NCBI RefSeq assembly: GCF_900106925.1
Contig: NZ_FNNZ01000001.1
Location: forward strand, 186,001 to 250,000
Direction: 5' to 3'
Origin: Thiocapsa roseopersicina
Lineage (GTDB): Bacteria > Pseudomonadota > Gammaproteobacteria > Chromatiales > Chromatiaceae
Length of the DNA stretch: 64,000 nucleotides
Part shown: positions 52,026 to 60,672 of the stretch, one piece after another
Position numbering within the stretch: the stretch's first letter is position 1
How the letters are laid out: each line of letters opens with the position of its first letter
Translations under genes and position numbers: made by a program
Notes under the pieces: model-generated
Seen by the model: the letters and a program-made list of their open reading frames with translations, nothing else
What the model was told of the DNA's origin: nothing
The model's database searches: none

Positions 52026-52892
52026 ATGTTGGACAGACCTGTCAAGGACACAGTTCGCTATCATCGCGCGGAAGACGGTATCCTCGAGCCAAGCACCCCC
52101 GTCCAACACCGCGACGACGAATACCCCGAAGACGGCTTCGCCACCCTCTGGGCCATGCAGGAGCGCCATTTCTGGTATCGCGGACGACACCGCTTCCTGC
52201 TGCGTGCCCTCGACCGGCATCATCCGGTGAGTGCCGGCCCGTTGTCGGCCGTGGACCTCGGGGGGGGGGTAGGCGGATGGGTGCGCTTCCTCGCCGACCG
52301 GCGTCCGGGACAGTATCGGCCGCTCGCGCTGGCCGACTCCTCGCGCACCGCGCTGCGCATGGCCGGCAGTGTACTGCCCGAGGGGGTGGAGCGTTATCAG
52401 ATCGACCTGATGAATCTCGGCTGGCGCGATCACTGGGACGTCGCTTTCCTCCTCGACGTGATCGAGCACCTGCCCGACGACCTAGAGGCCCTGTGCCAGG
52501 CGCGGGATGCGCTCAGGCCTGGAGGACTGCTGTTCGTCACCACGCCGGCCTTACGGCAATTCTGGAGCTACAACGATGACCTGGCACACCACCTGCGCCG
52601 CTACACCCGCGCCGACTTCGCGCGCCTCGGCGAGCAGGCGGGCCTCGCGCTCTGCGACGCGCGTTATTTTATGTTTTTCTTGAGTCCGCTTTACTACCTC
52701 GCTCGGCGAAGACCCGGCATCATGCGGTTGAGCGAGGACCAGAAGCGGGCACTGATCATCAAGAGCCATCGTATTCCGAGTCCACCGATCAATGCCGGGC
52801 TCACTTTTGTGTTCGCGTCGGAAACGCCGGTCGGGCATTGGATTCGTTTCCCTTTCGGGACCTCGATTCTGGGTGTGTTTCGCAAGCCATGA
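52026..52892 (+). CDS. class I SAM-dependent methyltransferase with a poly-G tract in motif I
   Basis: A 288-residue protein: [20 protein letters not shown] is typical of a glycan-locus methyltransferase group, SAM motif I is [16 protein letters not shown] near 76, then [19 protein letters not shown] and [13 protein letters not shown]. The three Gly codons of motif I are part of a run of ten G (52260-52269). A one-base change there would end translation early, so expression may be phase-variable. The stop overlaps the next start (ATGA). Confidence 0.85.
   Translation: MLDRPVKDTVRYHRAEDGILEPSTPVQHRDDEYPEDGFATLWAMQERHFWYRGRHRFLLRALDRHHPVSAGPLSAVDLGGGVGGWVRFLADRRPGQYRPLALADSSRTALRMAGSVLPEGVERYQIDLMNLGWRDHWDVAFLLDVIEHLPDDLEALCQARDALRPGGLLFVTTPALRQFWSYNDDLAHHLRRYTRADFARLGEQAGLALCDARYFMFFLSPLYYLARRRPGIMRLSEDQKRALIIKSHRIPSPPINAGLTFVFASETPVGHWIRFPFGTSILGVFRKP
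52260..52269 (+). repeat. homopolymeric G10 tract inside a methyltransferase gene
   Basis: Ten consecutive G encode the glycine-rich SAM loop. It is the longest G run noticed in the window and sits where a slipped-strand indel would disrupt motif I and shift the frame. Confidence 0.9.
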
Positions 52893-53584
52893 AGAAAGTT
52901 GCCATTGTCCAGTCTAATTACATCCCCTGGAAGGGATACTTTGACCTGATCGCAGCAGTGGACGAGTTCATCCTCTACGACGATATGCAATACACTCGGC
53001 GCGATTGGCGCAACCGGAATCAGATCAAGACACCCGAAGGGCTACGTTGGCTGACTGTCCCAGTTAAAGTCAAAGGGCGATACCACCAGACAATCCGAGA
53101 GACCGAGCTGGACGGGGCCGGTTGGGCCGGTTTGCATTGGCGGACGATTGTCCAGAATTACCGTCGTGCCCCGCATTTCTCGGAGATTGCATCATGGCTG
53201 GAGCCGCTTTACCTTACCGGATCCTATAGTCACCTCTCGGACCTCAATCGGGGCTTCATCGAAGCCATCTGTACTTATTTGCATGTCACAACGGTCATTT
53301 CGAATTCCTGGGATTACACCCTAATCGAAGGGAAATCCGAGCGACTGGCCCACCTCTGCGCAAAGGCCGGCGGTACCGAATATATTTCAGGTCCTGCCGC
53401 AAAGAACTATCTCGATGAGCAGGTGTTCGCACACGAGGGGATTAAGCTGACGTGGTTCGACTATGCCGGCTACCCTGAATACCGGCAGCTATGGGGGGAG
53501 TTCAGCCACGGTGTTACCATCCTCGATTTGCTTTTCAACTGCGGCCGCGCCGCACCGCGTTACATGAGGAATTGTCGCATATGA
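52889..53584 (+). CDS. WbqC family protein
   Basis: A 231-residue protein with the WbqC signature: [40 protein letters not shown], and the C-terminal [17 protein letters not shown] and [16 protein letters not shown]. The family is frequent in O-antigen clusters next to aminotransferases and acyl/formyl-transferase genes and may be a glycine- or acyl-transferring enzyme; its activity is not established. It is coupled to both neighbours by ATGA overlaps. Confidence 0.88.
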   Translation: MKKVAIVQSNYIPWKGYFDLIAAVDEFILYDDMQYTRRDWRNRNQIKTPEGLRWLTVPVKVKGRYHQTIRETELDGAGWAGLHWRTIVQNYRRAPHFSEIASWLEPLYLTGSYSHLSDLNRGFIEAICTYLHVTTVISNSWDYTLIEGKSERLAHLCAKAGGTEYISGPAAKNYLDEQVFAHEGIKLTWFDYAGYPEYRQLWGEFSHGVTILDLLFNCGRAAPRYMRNCRI

Positions 53585-54519
53585 AGCTCTCCCTAGTTGC
53601 GACATTGTATCGGTCGGCTGTTTACGTCGAGGATTTTCATCGTCGGGCTACTGCTGCTGCAAGAGCGTTCGCCGGTGACGACTATGAAATCGTACTGGTA
53701 AACGACGGCTCTCCAGATGACAGCCTAGAGCGGGCCAGGAAGCTGACGGAAGTAGACCAACATGTTGTGGTCGTCGATCTTTCACGGAATTTTGGTCATC
53801 ATAAGGCGATGATGACCGGTCTTGAGTTCGCCGAAGGTGATTTGATTTTTCTCATCGACAGCGACTTGGAGGAAGAACCGGAGTGGTTGCCGGACTTTTA
53901 CCAGGTCATGGCTGCAGAACGTGCGGACGTCGTATATGGTGTCCAGAGAACGCGGAAAGGCAGTATCACGGAACGTTGGAGTGGAGAGATTTACTACACC
54001 TTGCTCGAATTGTTGAGTAGTGTCAAACATCCACGCAATATTACCACTGCACGCCTGATGTCCCGACGTTATGTGAATGCTTTATTGAGACATCGTGAGA
54101 ATGAAGTAGTCATCTCGTTCCTCTGGATTATCACGGGTTTCAAGCAATGCGCCTATACTGTGGATAAGCATGGCACGAGCAAGACAACATACAGCTTGAC
54201 AAAAAAGCTAGCCCATTTTACGAACTCCATTACTTCCTTCAGCGAAGTGCCGCTTCGGTTCATCTTTTATATCGGTGCTTTAATACTTGTCTGTTCTCTT
54301 GCCTACAGCGGACATCTGGCGTTCACTCGAGTGTTCCTGTCGCATCCGGTCGATGGGTGGACGTCCGTCATGGTATCCATCTGGGTGCTTGGAGGGATGG
54401 TCATCTCCTTCGTGGGCATCATCGGCATCTATCTCTCGAAGGTCTTTTCGGAGACCAAGCAGCGTCCTTTTACCATTGTGAGGGAAGTTCATGGCCGATC
54501 AGGCTCACGGGATCGATAG
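53581..54519 (+). CDS. GtrB/DPM1-like family 2 glycosyltransferase with membrane anchor
   Basis: A 313-residue protein: [55 protein letters not shown] and [12 protein letters not shown] (DxD) at the GT-A domain. Two C-terminal helices ([40 protein letters not shown]) are as in GtrB and ArnC. Such enzymes make undecaprenyl-phosphate sugars for periplasmic transfer, possibly used by the GT-C protein at 49459. Confidence 0.88.
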   Translation: MKLSLVATLYRSAVYVEDFHRRATAAARAFAGDDYEIVLVNDGSPDDSLERARKLTEVDQHVVVVDLSRNFGHHKAMMTGLEFAEGDLIFLIDSDLEEEPEWLPDFYQVMAAERADVVYGVQRTRKGSITERWSGEIYYTLLELLSSVKHPRNITTARLMSRRYVNALLRHRENEVVISFLWIITGFKQCAYTVDKHGTSKTTYSLTKKLAHFTNSITSFSEVPLRFIFYIGALILVCSLAYSGHLAFTRVFLSHPVDGWTSVMVSIWVLGGMVISFVGIIGIYLSKVFSETKQRPFTIVREVHGRSGSRDR

Positions 54520-55186
54520 CAAGTACGAGCAGTTCTATGCACAGCGCACCGGAACCAGGGTCTATCCAACTGAGTTCGTAGTCCGCACTTTTCTGGCTAC
54601 TTATCCGGGCCTATCATTTCAGAAGCCGAGAGCAGGTGACCGGGTACTTGATGTCGGCTTCGGAGATGGCAGGAACAGCGTTTTCCTGTGTGAACAGGAT
54701 TTCGGGGTCGCGGGAATTGAAATCACGGAAGGGATTGTCGAGCAAACTGGTAATCGGCTCAAGAGACTTGGTTATACGGCAGACTTACGAGTTGGTCGAA
54801 ACACCGCTATCCCTTTCGATGATGGCTATTTCGATTATATCCTCGCATGTCACTGCTGCTATTACTGCGACGATGGCGAGACTTTTGCCGACAACCTGGC
54901 AGAGTATTCTCGGGTGCTAAAACCGGGTGGTTGGCTCGTCGCATCGGTCGCAAACAGTGGGTCGTATATTTTTAATGATGCGGTCGAACTGGAGGATGGC
55001 TCGTATCGAATCCACAATGACCCCTACGGAAGCCGTGAAGGGTACCGGCTGCACGCTTTTGCGAATCAAGATGACGTTCGTCGGTATTTCTCACGGTGGT
55101 TTCGGAATTTCTCTTTCGGTTCTGCCGATAACGATTACTACGGGATCTCGGAACGCGTATTCTGGGTTGTTTGTCAGAACAGCTGA
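54491..55186 (+). CDS. class I SAM-dependent methyltransferase
   Basis: A 231-residue protein: YEQFYAQRTGTRVYPTEFVV at the N-terminus, VLDVGFGDGRNSVFLCE motif I near 51, VAGIEITEGIVEQ motif II, and LKPGGWLVASVANSG. It begins 29 nt inside the preceding gene, consistent with coupling. The acceptor is unknown. Confidence 0.85.
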   Translation: MADQAHGIDSKYEQFYAQRTGTRVYPTEFVVRTFLATYPGLSFQKPRAGDRVLDVGFGDGRNSVFLCEQDFGVAGIEITEGIVEQTGNRLKRLGYTADLRVGRNTAIPFDDGYFDYILACHCCYYCDDGETFADNLAEYSRVLKPGGWLVASVANSGSYIFNDAVELEDGSYRIHNDPYGSREGYRLHAFANQDDVRRYFSRWFRNFSFGSADNDYYGISERVFWVVCQNS

Positions 55187-55248
55187 TCTTCTGCAACTAC
55201 AGGATCTCTACCCTAATTACTGATGCCGGAATCCGGAAGGTATTTCTA

Positions 55249-56175
55249 ATGAAATGGTGCAAGTTGGGGCACATATTCTGCGGAACAGGGCAAAACGAGA
55301 TAATGGTTACTGGCGGAAGAACTCCGGTGCCTTTGCATTTACATGATGATGTGTATAGGGTCTATTTTGGTTCTTATGATGATTCAGGAAGGGGGCGTAT
55401 ATTTTCTTTGGAAATCGATCTTGTCTGCCCAACAAGTATTCGCCGTCTCGTCACTAAACCAATCATTGATATCGGTTCCACCGGATTTTTCGACGACAAT
55501 GGTGTGATTCCTTCTGATGTAGTAAATATAGATGGCAAGATATTTCTTTATACCATAGGATTCAGCGTTAAAAATAAGCTTATTTTCGATGCTGCGACGG
55601 GTTTAGCAATCTCAAGCGATCACGGGAAGTCGTTTTTGAAATTGCCGGGCCCGGTACTGGATCGAGGTGTCGATGACCCTTGTTTTGCTGCCTCACCGAC
55701 CGTGCTTTATGACGGATCATCTTGGCGTATGTGGTACGTCTCATGCAGCCACTGGAAGCCGCACGGAGAGGGTTTTCGTCATTATTACAATATTAAGCAT
55801 AGGCAATCCGCTGACGGAATTTACTGGGACCCAAAAGCGGTCACGTGTATAGACTATCTGAACGAGTATGAGTACGCTATATCGCGGCCATCAGTCATCC
55901 GGAATAATAATGGAGGGTTCCGGATGTGGTATTCTTTTAGGGGGCAATCTAACGTCGAGACCTATCGTATGGGGTATGCGGAATCCGATGATGGATTGAT
56001 GTGGAAGCGGCTTGATTCTGAGGTAGGTATTGATGTATCCGATACCGGCTGGGATTCCGAAATGATTTGTTATCCCCGGGTTTTTCGCCACAGAGATAGC
56101 TTGTACATGCTATACAATGGCAATGGTTATGGGAAGACCGGTTTCGGTTTGGCAGTAATGGAGGGGGGCGTGTGA
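55249..56175 (+). CDS. glycosidase-like five-bladed beta-propeller protein
   Basis: A 308-residue protein lacking a signal peptide. Repeated blade motifs are visible: PCFAASPTVLYDGSSWRMWY, SRPSVIRNNNGGFRMWYSF, GYAESDDGLMWKRL and YPRVFRHRDSLYMLYNGNGY, as in the GH43/GH32/GH130-like superfamily. Cytoplasmic members occur in sugar-biosynthesis loci with unknown activity. ATG 55249 follows GGAAGG at good spacing; a TTG start at 55171 is less likely. The gene is clearly AT-richer than its neighbours, suggesting separate acquisition. It overlaps the next start (GTGA). Confidence 0.78.
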   Translation: MKWCKLGHIFCGTGQNEIMVTGGRTPVPLHLHDDVYRVYFGSYDDSGRGRIFSLEIDLVCPTSIRRLVTKPIIDIGSTGFFDDNGVIPSDVVNIDGKIFLYTIGFSVKNKLIFDAATGLAISSDHGKSFLKLPGPVLDRGVDDPCFAASPTVLYDGSSWRMWYVSCSHWKPHGEGFRHYYNIKHRQSADGIYWDPKAVTCIDYLNEYEYAISRPSVIRNNNGGFRMWYSFRGQSNVETYRMGYAESDDGLMWKRLDSEVGIDVSDTGWDSEMICYPRVFRHRDSLYMLYNGNGYGKTGFGLAVMEGGV

Positions 56176-56843
56176 AAAAGATTATTCTTGCAGGCAACGC
56201 TATAACTGCGGATATACTCCTCTTTTATCTGCGACAAGATAGTCGCTATCAGATCGTTGCAGCAACGGTAGACGACGGGTTCGAAGCGGCAGGTAATATT
56301 GATGAGGTGCCTTCCATCCCGTTGTCCCGACTGGCATCGGAATTCGCGCCCGGTGAGGTCTTGATCATTATGGCGATGGGCTACAACGATCTGAATCGCG
56401 ACCGCGCTTCTCTGTTCGAACGGCTTCGCGCAAAAGGCTACGCGTTGGAGAGCTACATTCATCCTGACGCGCGTGTCTACTCAGTTAATCCGATAGGAGA
56501 GGGCAGCATCATCTTGCCCGGCGCAGTCGTGGAGCCTCATGCTCAGGTCGGTGCCAATACCATGGTTTGGTGCAATGCCACGCTCGCCCACCACTGTAAG
56601 GTCGGCGATAATGCATGGATCGCTTCCGGTGCCGTTATTTCGGGTCAGGCGGTCATCGGCGCCAACACGTTCTTGGGCGTTAACGCGACGGTGGTCAACA
56701 AGGTCTCCGTCGGCGATTTCAATGTTGTGGGCGGTGGCGCATTGATCACCAAGGATACCAAGGCGAATACCGTGCACCTCGCGAGGTCGGCGGAGGAGTT
56801 GCGCTACTCGGCTGACGACTATGTGAAGTTTTTTGGGGTCTGA
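56172..56843 (+). CDS. NeuD/PglD-like sugar O- or N-acyltransferase
   Basis: A 223-residue protein with the two-domain NeuD layout: an N-terminal Rossmann-like half (KKIILAGNAITADILLFYL) and a left-handed beta-helix (GEGSIILPGAVVEPHAQVG, WCNATLAHHCKVGDNAWIAS with the catalytic His, GVNATVVNKVSVGD). Relatives N-acetylate UDP- or dTDP-4-amino sugars. Because an ACP gene follows directly, the acyl donor here may be acyl-ACP rather than acetyl-CoA. The start is GTG 56172. Confidence 0.86.
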   Translation: MKKIILAGNAITADILLFYLRQDSRYQIVAATVDDGFEAAGNIDEVPSIPLSRLASEFAPGEVLIIMAMGYNDLNRDRASLFERLRAKGYALESYIHPDARVYSVNPIGEGSIILPGAVVEPHAQVGANTMVWCNATLAHHCKVGDNAWIASGAVISGQAVIGANTFLGVNATVVNKVSVGDFNVVGGGALITKDTKANTVHLARSAEELRYSADDYVKFFGV

Positions 56844-56844
56844 A

Positions 56845-57084
56845 ATGGACAAGCGTCTTGCACTCATTCTGTCGGAAGTGTTTCGTTTGAAGGAAAAGGA
56901 GATCAACATTGCCCTGACAAAAGCGGACGTCGGCAGTTGGGACTCCCTAAAGCAGATGGATCTCGTATTGACGCTGGAGAGGGAGTACAACATCTTGTTG
57001 ACGATTCCAGATATCTTGCGAATGGTGTCAGTTGCCGGGATCGTCGATGTGCTGAGGGAGAAGGGGGTGGCGCTTGAGGATTGA
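56845..57084 (+). CDS. acyl/peptidyl carrier protein
   Basis: A 79-residue acidic helical protein. The phosphopantetheine site is VGSWDSLKQMDLVLTLE, with Ser near 35 in the DSL motif. It is distinct from housekeeping AcpP and typical of stand-alone carriers in glycan or NRPS-like clusters. One nt separates it from the acyltransferase stop, and it overlaps the following SDR gene. Confidence 0.88.
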   Translation: MDKRLALILSEVFRLKEKEINIALTKADVGSWDSLKQMDLVLTLEREYNILLTIPDILRMVSVAGIVDVLREKGVALED

Positions 57085-57814
57085 AGGCTTGGTCGCGCTG
57101 GTGACCGGGGGTGGTAAAGGTTTGGGCCTGGTGATTGCCGAACACCTCCTTTCGAACGGGGCCACGGTCGTGGTTGTTGACCGGGACCGTGACGCGTTGG
57201 ACGCGTTGCCGACTTCCGTGTTCGGAAAATGCCTGGATGTAACTCAACCCGAGGAGGCCCGGACAGTTGTCGCTAGCGTCGTCAAGGAGCATGGCCGGAT
57301 CGACGTGCTGGTCAATAATGCCGGCGTGATCTACAACGAACCGCTGGTGAATATCATGAAGCCGGAAGGAATCATGCACGACTACGGACGCTTCCGGGAA
57401 GCGGTGACGGTTAACCTCGATTCCGTGTTCATCATGACGTGCGCTGTCGTTGAACAGATGGTCTTACTCAGGACCAAAGGGGTGATTGTCAACATCAGCT
57501 CAATCAGCGCTTGCGGCAACGAAGGCCAAACAGCCTATGCGGCTGCGAAGGCGGGTGTTAATGCGATGACCGTGACCTGGTCGAAAGAGCTCGGTCGTTG
57601 CGGGATTCGATGTAATGCAGTAGCACCGGGTTTTATCGGCACCGAATCCACACATCAGGCTTTGAGTGTTGATAGCATCAAGCACATTCTGCAGAACACT
57701 CCGCTCGGGCGACTCGGCAAGGCTCAAGAAGTCGCTCAGGCCGTGGCTACGGTGATCGAGAACGAGTTCATCAATGGGGTAATTCTCGATGTGAATGGGG
57801 GGTTAGTCATTTGA
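57074..57814 (+). CDS. FabG-like short-chain dehydrogenase/reductase
   Basis: A 246-residue classical SDR: ALVTGGGKGLGLVIAE (TGxxxGxG), VNNAGVIYNEP (NNAG), Ser in NISSISACG and YxxxK in TAYAAAKAGVNAM; GFIGTEST and VNGGLVI end it as in FabG. Next to a carrier protein it probably reduces a 3-oxoacyl-ACP or a similar thioester-bound intermediate. The TTG start at 57074 overlaps the ACP gene by 11 nt. Confidence 0.87.
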   Translation: MRIEGLVALVTGGGKGLGLVIAEHLLSNGATVVVVDRDRDALDALPTSVFGKCLDVTQPEEARTVVASVVKEHGRIDVLVNNAGVIYNEPLVNIMKPEGIMHDYGRFREAVTVNLDSVFIMTCAVVEQMVLLRTKGVIVNISSISACGNEGQTAYAAAKAGVNAMTVTWSKELGRCGIRCNAVAPGFIGTESTHQALSVDSIKHILQNTPLGRLGKAQEVAQAVATVIENEFINGVILDVNGGLVI

Positions 57815-58689
57815 TCACCGATCATTTCGCATTTGTTGGGAACAGGCGTTTCGTGCTCGAGCAATTGATCGAGAGTCAAGTCACGTTGTCTCTAGTTATT
57901 GTGATTGAGGGCAGCCATTTAGAGCGGGACTTCCGCCGTCAATCGATTCGCGGCATTGACAACTATTTGGTGGTGCACAATAAGAGTGAACTCCTATCTT
58001 TGCTGCGGAATTATTGTTTCGATGTTTTGATTTCGAACGGTTGTCCGTATATTTTGCCGGTGGCGGATCTCCCCCCTGCGCGGTATGTCAATATCCATCC
58101 TTCTTTTCTTCCGGATTTAAGGGGAGTTGATCCTGTAATCGGCGCAATTCTGTATAGCCGCGATGCTGGTGCTACCTGTCACGTTATGGATAGTGGGGTC
58201 GACACCGGCCCAATTATTTCCCAGGTCAGGATACCTTTTACGGACGACTTGGACGTGACGACGCTTTATCAGCTGAGTTTCGTTGCAGAGAAGCAGGTGT
58301 TCGTCGACGCACTTGCGAGGAGGTTTTTGCCTTTATGTGAGCAGGCGATTGGCTCAGATGCAATCTACTATAGCAGGAAATCAGCTGATCAAGTTATCTC
58401 CTTCCGGGAGAGTAATGATCTGATGCTGCAAAAGATCAAGGCTTTCAACAATCGATCCCAGGGCTGCCGATTCGACGTCGAGGGTGTTTCCTATCGGGTC
58501 TTCTCGGCACATCGTTTCCATAATCCCTACATGCGTCGTTTCATGGAGCTTTTTCCAGAGTGCGTAGTCGGCTTGTCTTATGAGAACGGAATTGTTTTCC
58601 GGAAAGATGGAGATGTTCTAAGGTTTTCAGATATTGAGGCCCCTGATGGTCAAGTTCTCTCGGTTGGTTCGCGGCTCCTAGCGGCATGA
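57811..58689 (+). CDS. formyltransferase-family enzyme
   Basis: A 292-residue protein with the formyl_trans_N core: LISNGCPYILP, VNIHPSFLPDLRGVDPVIGA (Asn and His of the active site) and HVMDSGVDTGPI (the catalytic Asp). It is closer to small-molecule or sugar N-formyltransferases than to Fmt, whose C-terminal domain it lacks. It would use N10-formyl-tetrahydrofolate. dTDP-4-amino sugar made by the downstream WecE, or a carrier-bound amine, are possible acceptors. TTG 57811 overlaps the SDR stop. Confidence 0.85.
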   Translation: MITDHFAFVGNRRFVLEQLIESQVTLSLVIVIEGSHLERDFRRQSIRGIDNYLVVHNKSELLSLLRNYCFDVLISNGCPYILPVADLPPARYVNIHPSFLPDLRGVDPVIGAILYSRDAGATCHVMDSGVDTGPIISQVRIPFTDDLDVTTLYQLSFVAEKQVFVDALARRFLPLCEQAIGSDAIYYSRKSADQVISFRESNDLMLQKIKAFNNRSQGCRFDVEGVSYRVFSAHRFHNPYMRRFMELFPECVVGLSYENGIVFRKDGDVLRFSDIEAPDGQVLSVGSRLLAA

Positions 58690-60236
58690 CTACACACCAT
58701 TACAATGTTGGTTTATTGTTTTCCGAGGTTGCGTCGAGTTTCGCTGATCAGGTGGCGCTGCGTTACGCGGGTCGAGATTTCAGCTTTAGTGAGGTCAGCG
58801 GCTTAGTTGAGCGCCTAGCGGGATTGCTCTTGGCTATGGGTTTGTCGCGGGGGGACGTCATTGCTATCGGGCACGAGAAACGGGTTCTCTCCTACGCCCT
58901 GATGCTTGCCGCGCTTCGGTTGGGAATACCGTATGCCAACATCGATGTCGCATCGCCGCTTACCCGCTCTGCGCGTATTCTCGACGTGAGCAGCCCGTCG
59001 GTCTTGTTTTTCGATGATCCCGCCTATGCGGTTGCCATGACCGAGCTTGCCTCAACGCAAGGCTGCCGATTGGCGTTTCTTGACGAACAGCAGCTGCCGG
59101 TTGTCGACGCTGCAGATCTGGTGGTACAGATGGATCTCGCCCGTAAGGTCGACGGGTCCTGTATTGCTTACATCATGTACACCTCCGGCTCGACGGGCGT
59201 TCCGAAGGGCGTCGCAGTCACTCATCAGAACGTTTTGCATTTCATCGCTTGGGGCCAGTCGCGGTTTGGCATTACAGCTCGCGACAATTTCGCCAACCTG
59301 AGCCCAATGTATTTCGATAATTCGGTATTCGATTTCTACGTGGGGTTGTTCTGCGGAGCGGCACTGACCCCGATCAGTCGCGAGCTCCTGTCGGATCCTT
59401 ACGCGCTCACAGCCTATGTTGGACGGCTGAAGTGCACTATTTGGTTTTCGGTCCCTTCCCTCCTGATTTACCTGATGACGATGAAGGCCCTTACCTCGGA
59501 GAGCCTGCTGGATCTTCGGACCATCGTGTTCGGCGGTGAGGGGTATCCGAAGGTGGAGCTTCAGAAGCTGTACCGCCTTTTTTCCGGTCAGGCGGAACTT
59601 GTCAACGTGTATGGTCCGACCGAATGTACGTGCATCTGCAGCGCCTATACGCTGACGGACCGGGATTTTGAAGATCTTCATGGCCTGCCGACGCTGGGGA
59701 TGTTGAACCCGAATTTCGACTACCGGCTCCTTGACAGGGACGGCAGGGATGCCGTGACTGGCGAGCTCTTTCTTATCGGACCGAACGTTGCCGCGGGGTA
59801 TTTCAACGATTCGGAGCGAACGTCAGCGGTTTTTTCTACGCTTTCGGAACCTGCTCGCTTTGGTAAGCGAATGTACCGTACGGGCGATCTGGTGCATGAG
59901 GAGGCCGGGCAGCTTTACTTCATGGGGCGGAAGGACAATCAGATCAAACATATGGGTTATCGCATCGAGCTTGAGGAAATCGAGCATGCGCTCATGAAAG
60001 TTCCTCTGGTTGATCAGGCGGCGGTGGTGTATCAGCGCGTCAGCTCTGCGTACGGTAAGTTGGTCGCGTTTGTTGCCAGTCATGAGGTTTTAGATGAATC
60101 TACAGTCCTCGGAAATGTCGGAGACCTTTTGCCAGCCTACATGATTCCCAATAAACTCTTCGTCATGCGAAATTTGCCGAAGAATCCAAACGGCAAAGTG
60201 GACCGGTTGCATTTACTCGGATTACTCGATGATTAG
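58686..60236 (+). CDS. adenylate-forming enzyme (amino acid/acyl adenylation domain)
   Basis: A 516-residue stand-alone A domain, similar in size to DltA. Core motifs: IAYIMYTSGSTGVPKGVAVT near 160, NVYGPTECT near 308, GELFLIGPNVAAGY, YRTGDLVHEEAG, the A8 region KDNQIKHMGYRIELEEIE and the A10 Lys in PKNPNGKVDRL. It should load an amino or hydroxy acid onto the carrier protein encoded upstream. The substrate pocket code was not deduced. It overlaps both neighbours. Confidence 0.9.
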   Translation: MTTHHYNVGLLFSEVASSFADQVALRYAGRDFSFSEVSGLVERLAGLLLAMGLSRGDVIAIGHEKRVLSYALMLAALRLGIPYANIDVASPLTRSARILDVSSPSVLFFDDPAYAVAMTELASTQGCRLAFLDEQQLPVVDAADLVVQMDLARKVDGSCIAYIMYTSGSTGVPKGVAVTHQNVLHFIAWGQSRFGITARDNFANLSPMYFDNSVFDFYVGLFCGAALTPISRELLSDPYALTAYVGRLKCTIWFSVPSLLIYLMTMKALTSESLLDLRTIVFGGEGYPKVELQKLYRLFSGQAELVNVYGPTECTCICSAYTLTDRDFEDLHGLPTLGMLNPNFDYRLLDRDGRDAVTGELFLIGPNVAAGYFNDSERTSAVFSTLSEPARFGKRMYRTGDLVHEEAGQLYFMGRKDNQIKHMGYRIELEEIEHALMKVPLVDQAAVVYQRVSSAYGKLVAFVASHEVLDESTVLGNVGDLLPAYMIPNKLFVMRNLPKNPNGKVDRLHLLGLLDD

Positions 60237-60660
60237 GGGGGCATGGGCGCGAGTGCAGCCTGAAGTACCACGGCTAGTCCGTTACGGTTTGGTCGGTATT
60301 TTCAGCAATTTGTTGGGTTATGGGATATACCTCGGGATCGTCTGGCTTGGCGTCGATCCGAAAGTGACCGTGTCCTTGCTCTATCCCATTGGAGCATTGA
60401 TTGCGTACTTTGGCCACGCAAGCGTCTCTTTTTCATATACTGGAAATCATTCCAGTGCGTTGGCTCGCTACATAGGCGCTCACGCAATCGGCTATGGAAC
60501 AAATATAGCGTTACTTTATGTCTTTTTTGATCGATTGGGGTTTCCCCACCAACTTGTTCAAGCCGTCGCGATCTTTGTCGTTGCCGGGGTGCTTTTCTTT
60601 TTGCTGAGGTACGTCGTTTTCCCGACGACCGGCACACAGGTTCACGCGCGGGTGAGATAG
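60229..60660 (+). CDS. GtrA-like flippase family membrane protein
   Basis: A 143-residue protein with four hydrophobic helices in the GtrA pattern: RLVRYGLVGIFSNLLGYGIY, SLLYPIGALIAYFGHASVSF, ARYIGAHAIGYGTNIALLYV and VAIFVVAGVLFFLLRYVVF. GtrA proteins are thought to flip undecaprenyl-phosphate sugars made by GtrB. It overlaps the adenylating enzyme by 8 nt, although its presumed partners are at 53581 and 49459. Confidence 0.86.
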   Translation: MIRGAWARVQPEVPRLVRYGLVGIFSNLLGYGIYLGIVWLGVDPKVTVSLLYPIGALIAYFGHASVSFSYTGNHSSALARYIGAHAIGYGTNIALLYVFFDRLGFPHQLVQAVAIFVVAGVLFFLLRYVVFPTTGTQVHARVR

Positions 60661-60672
60661 GAAGTTAACGGC

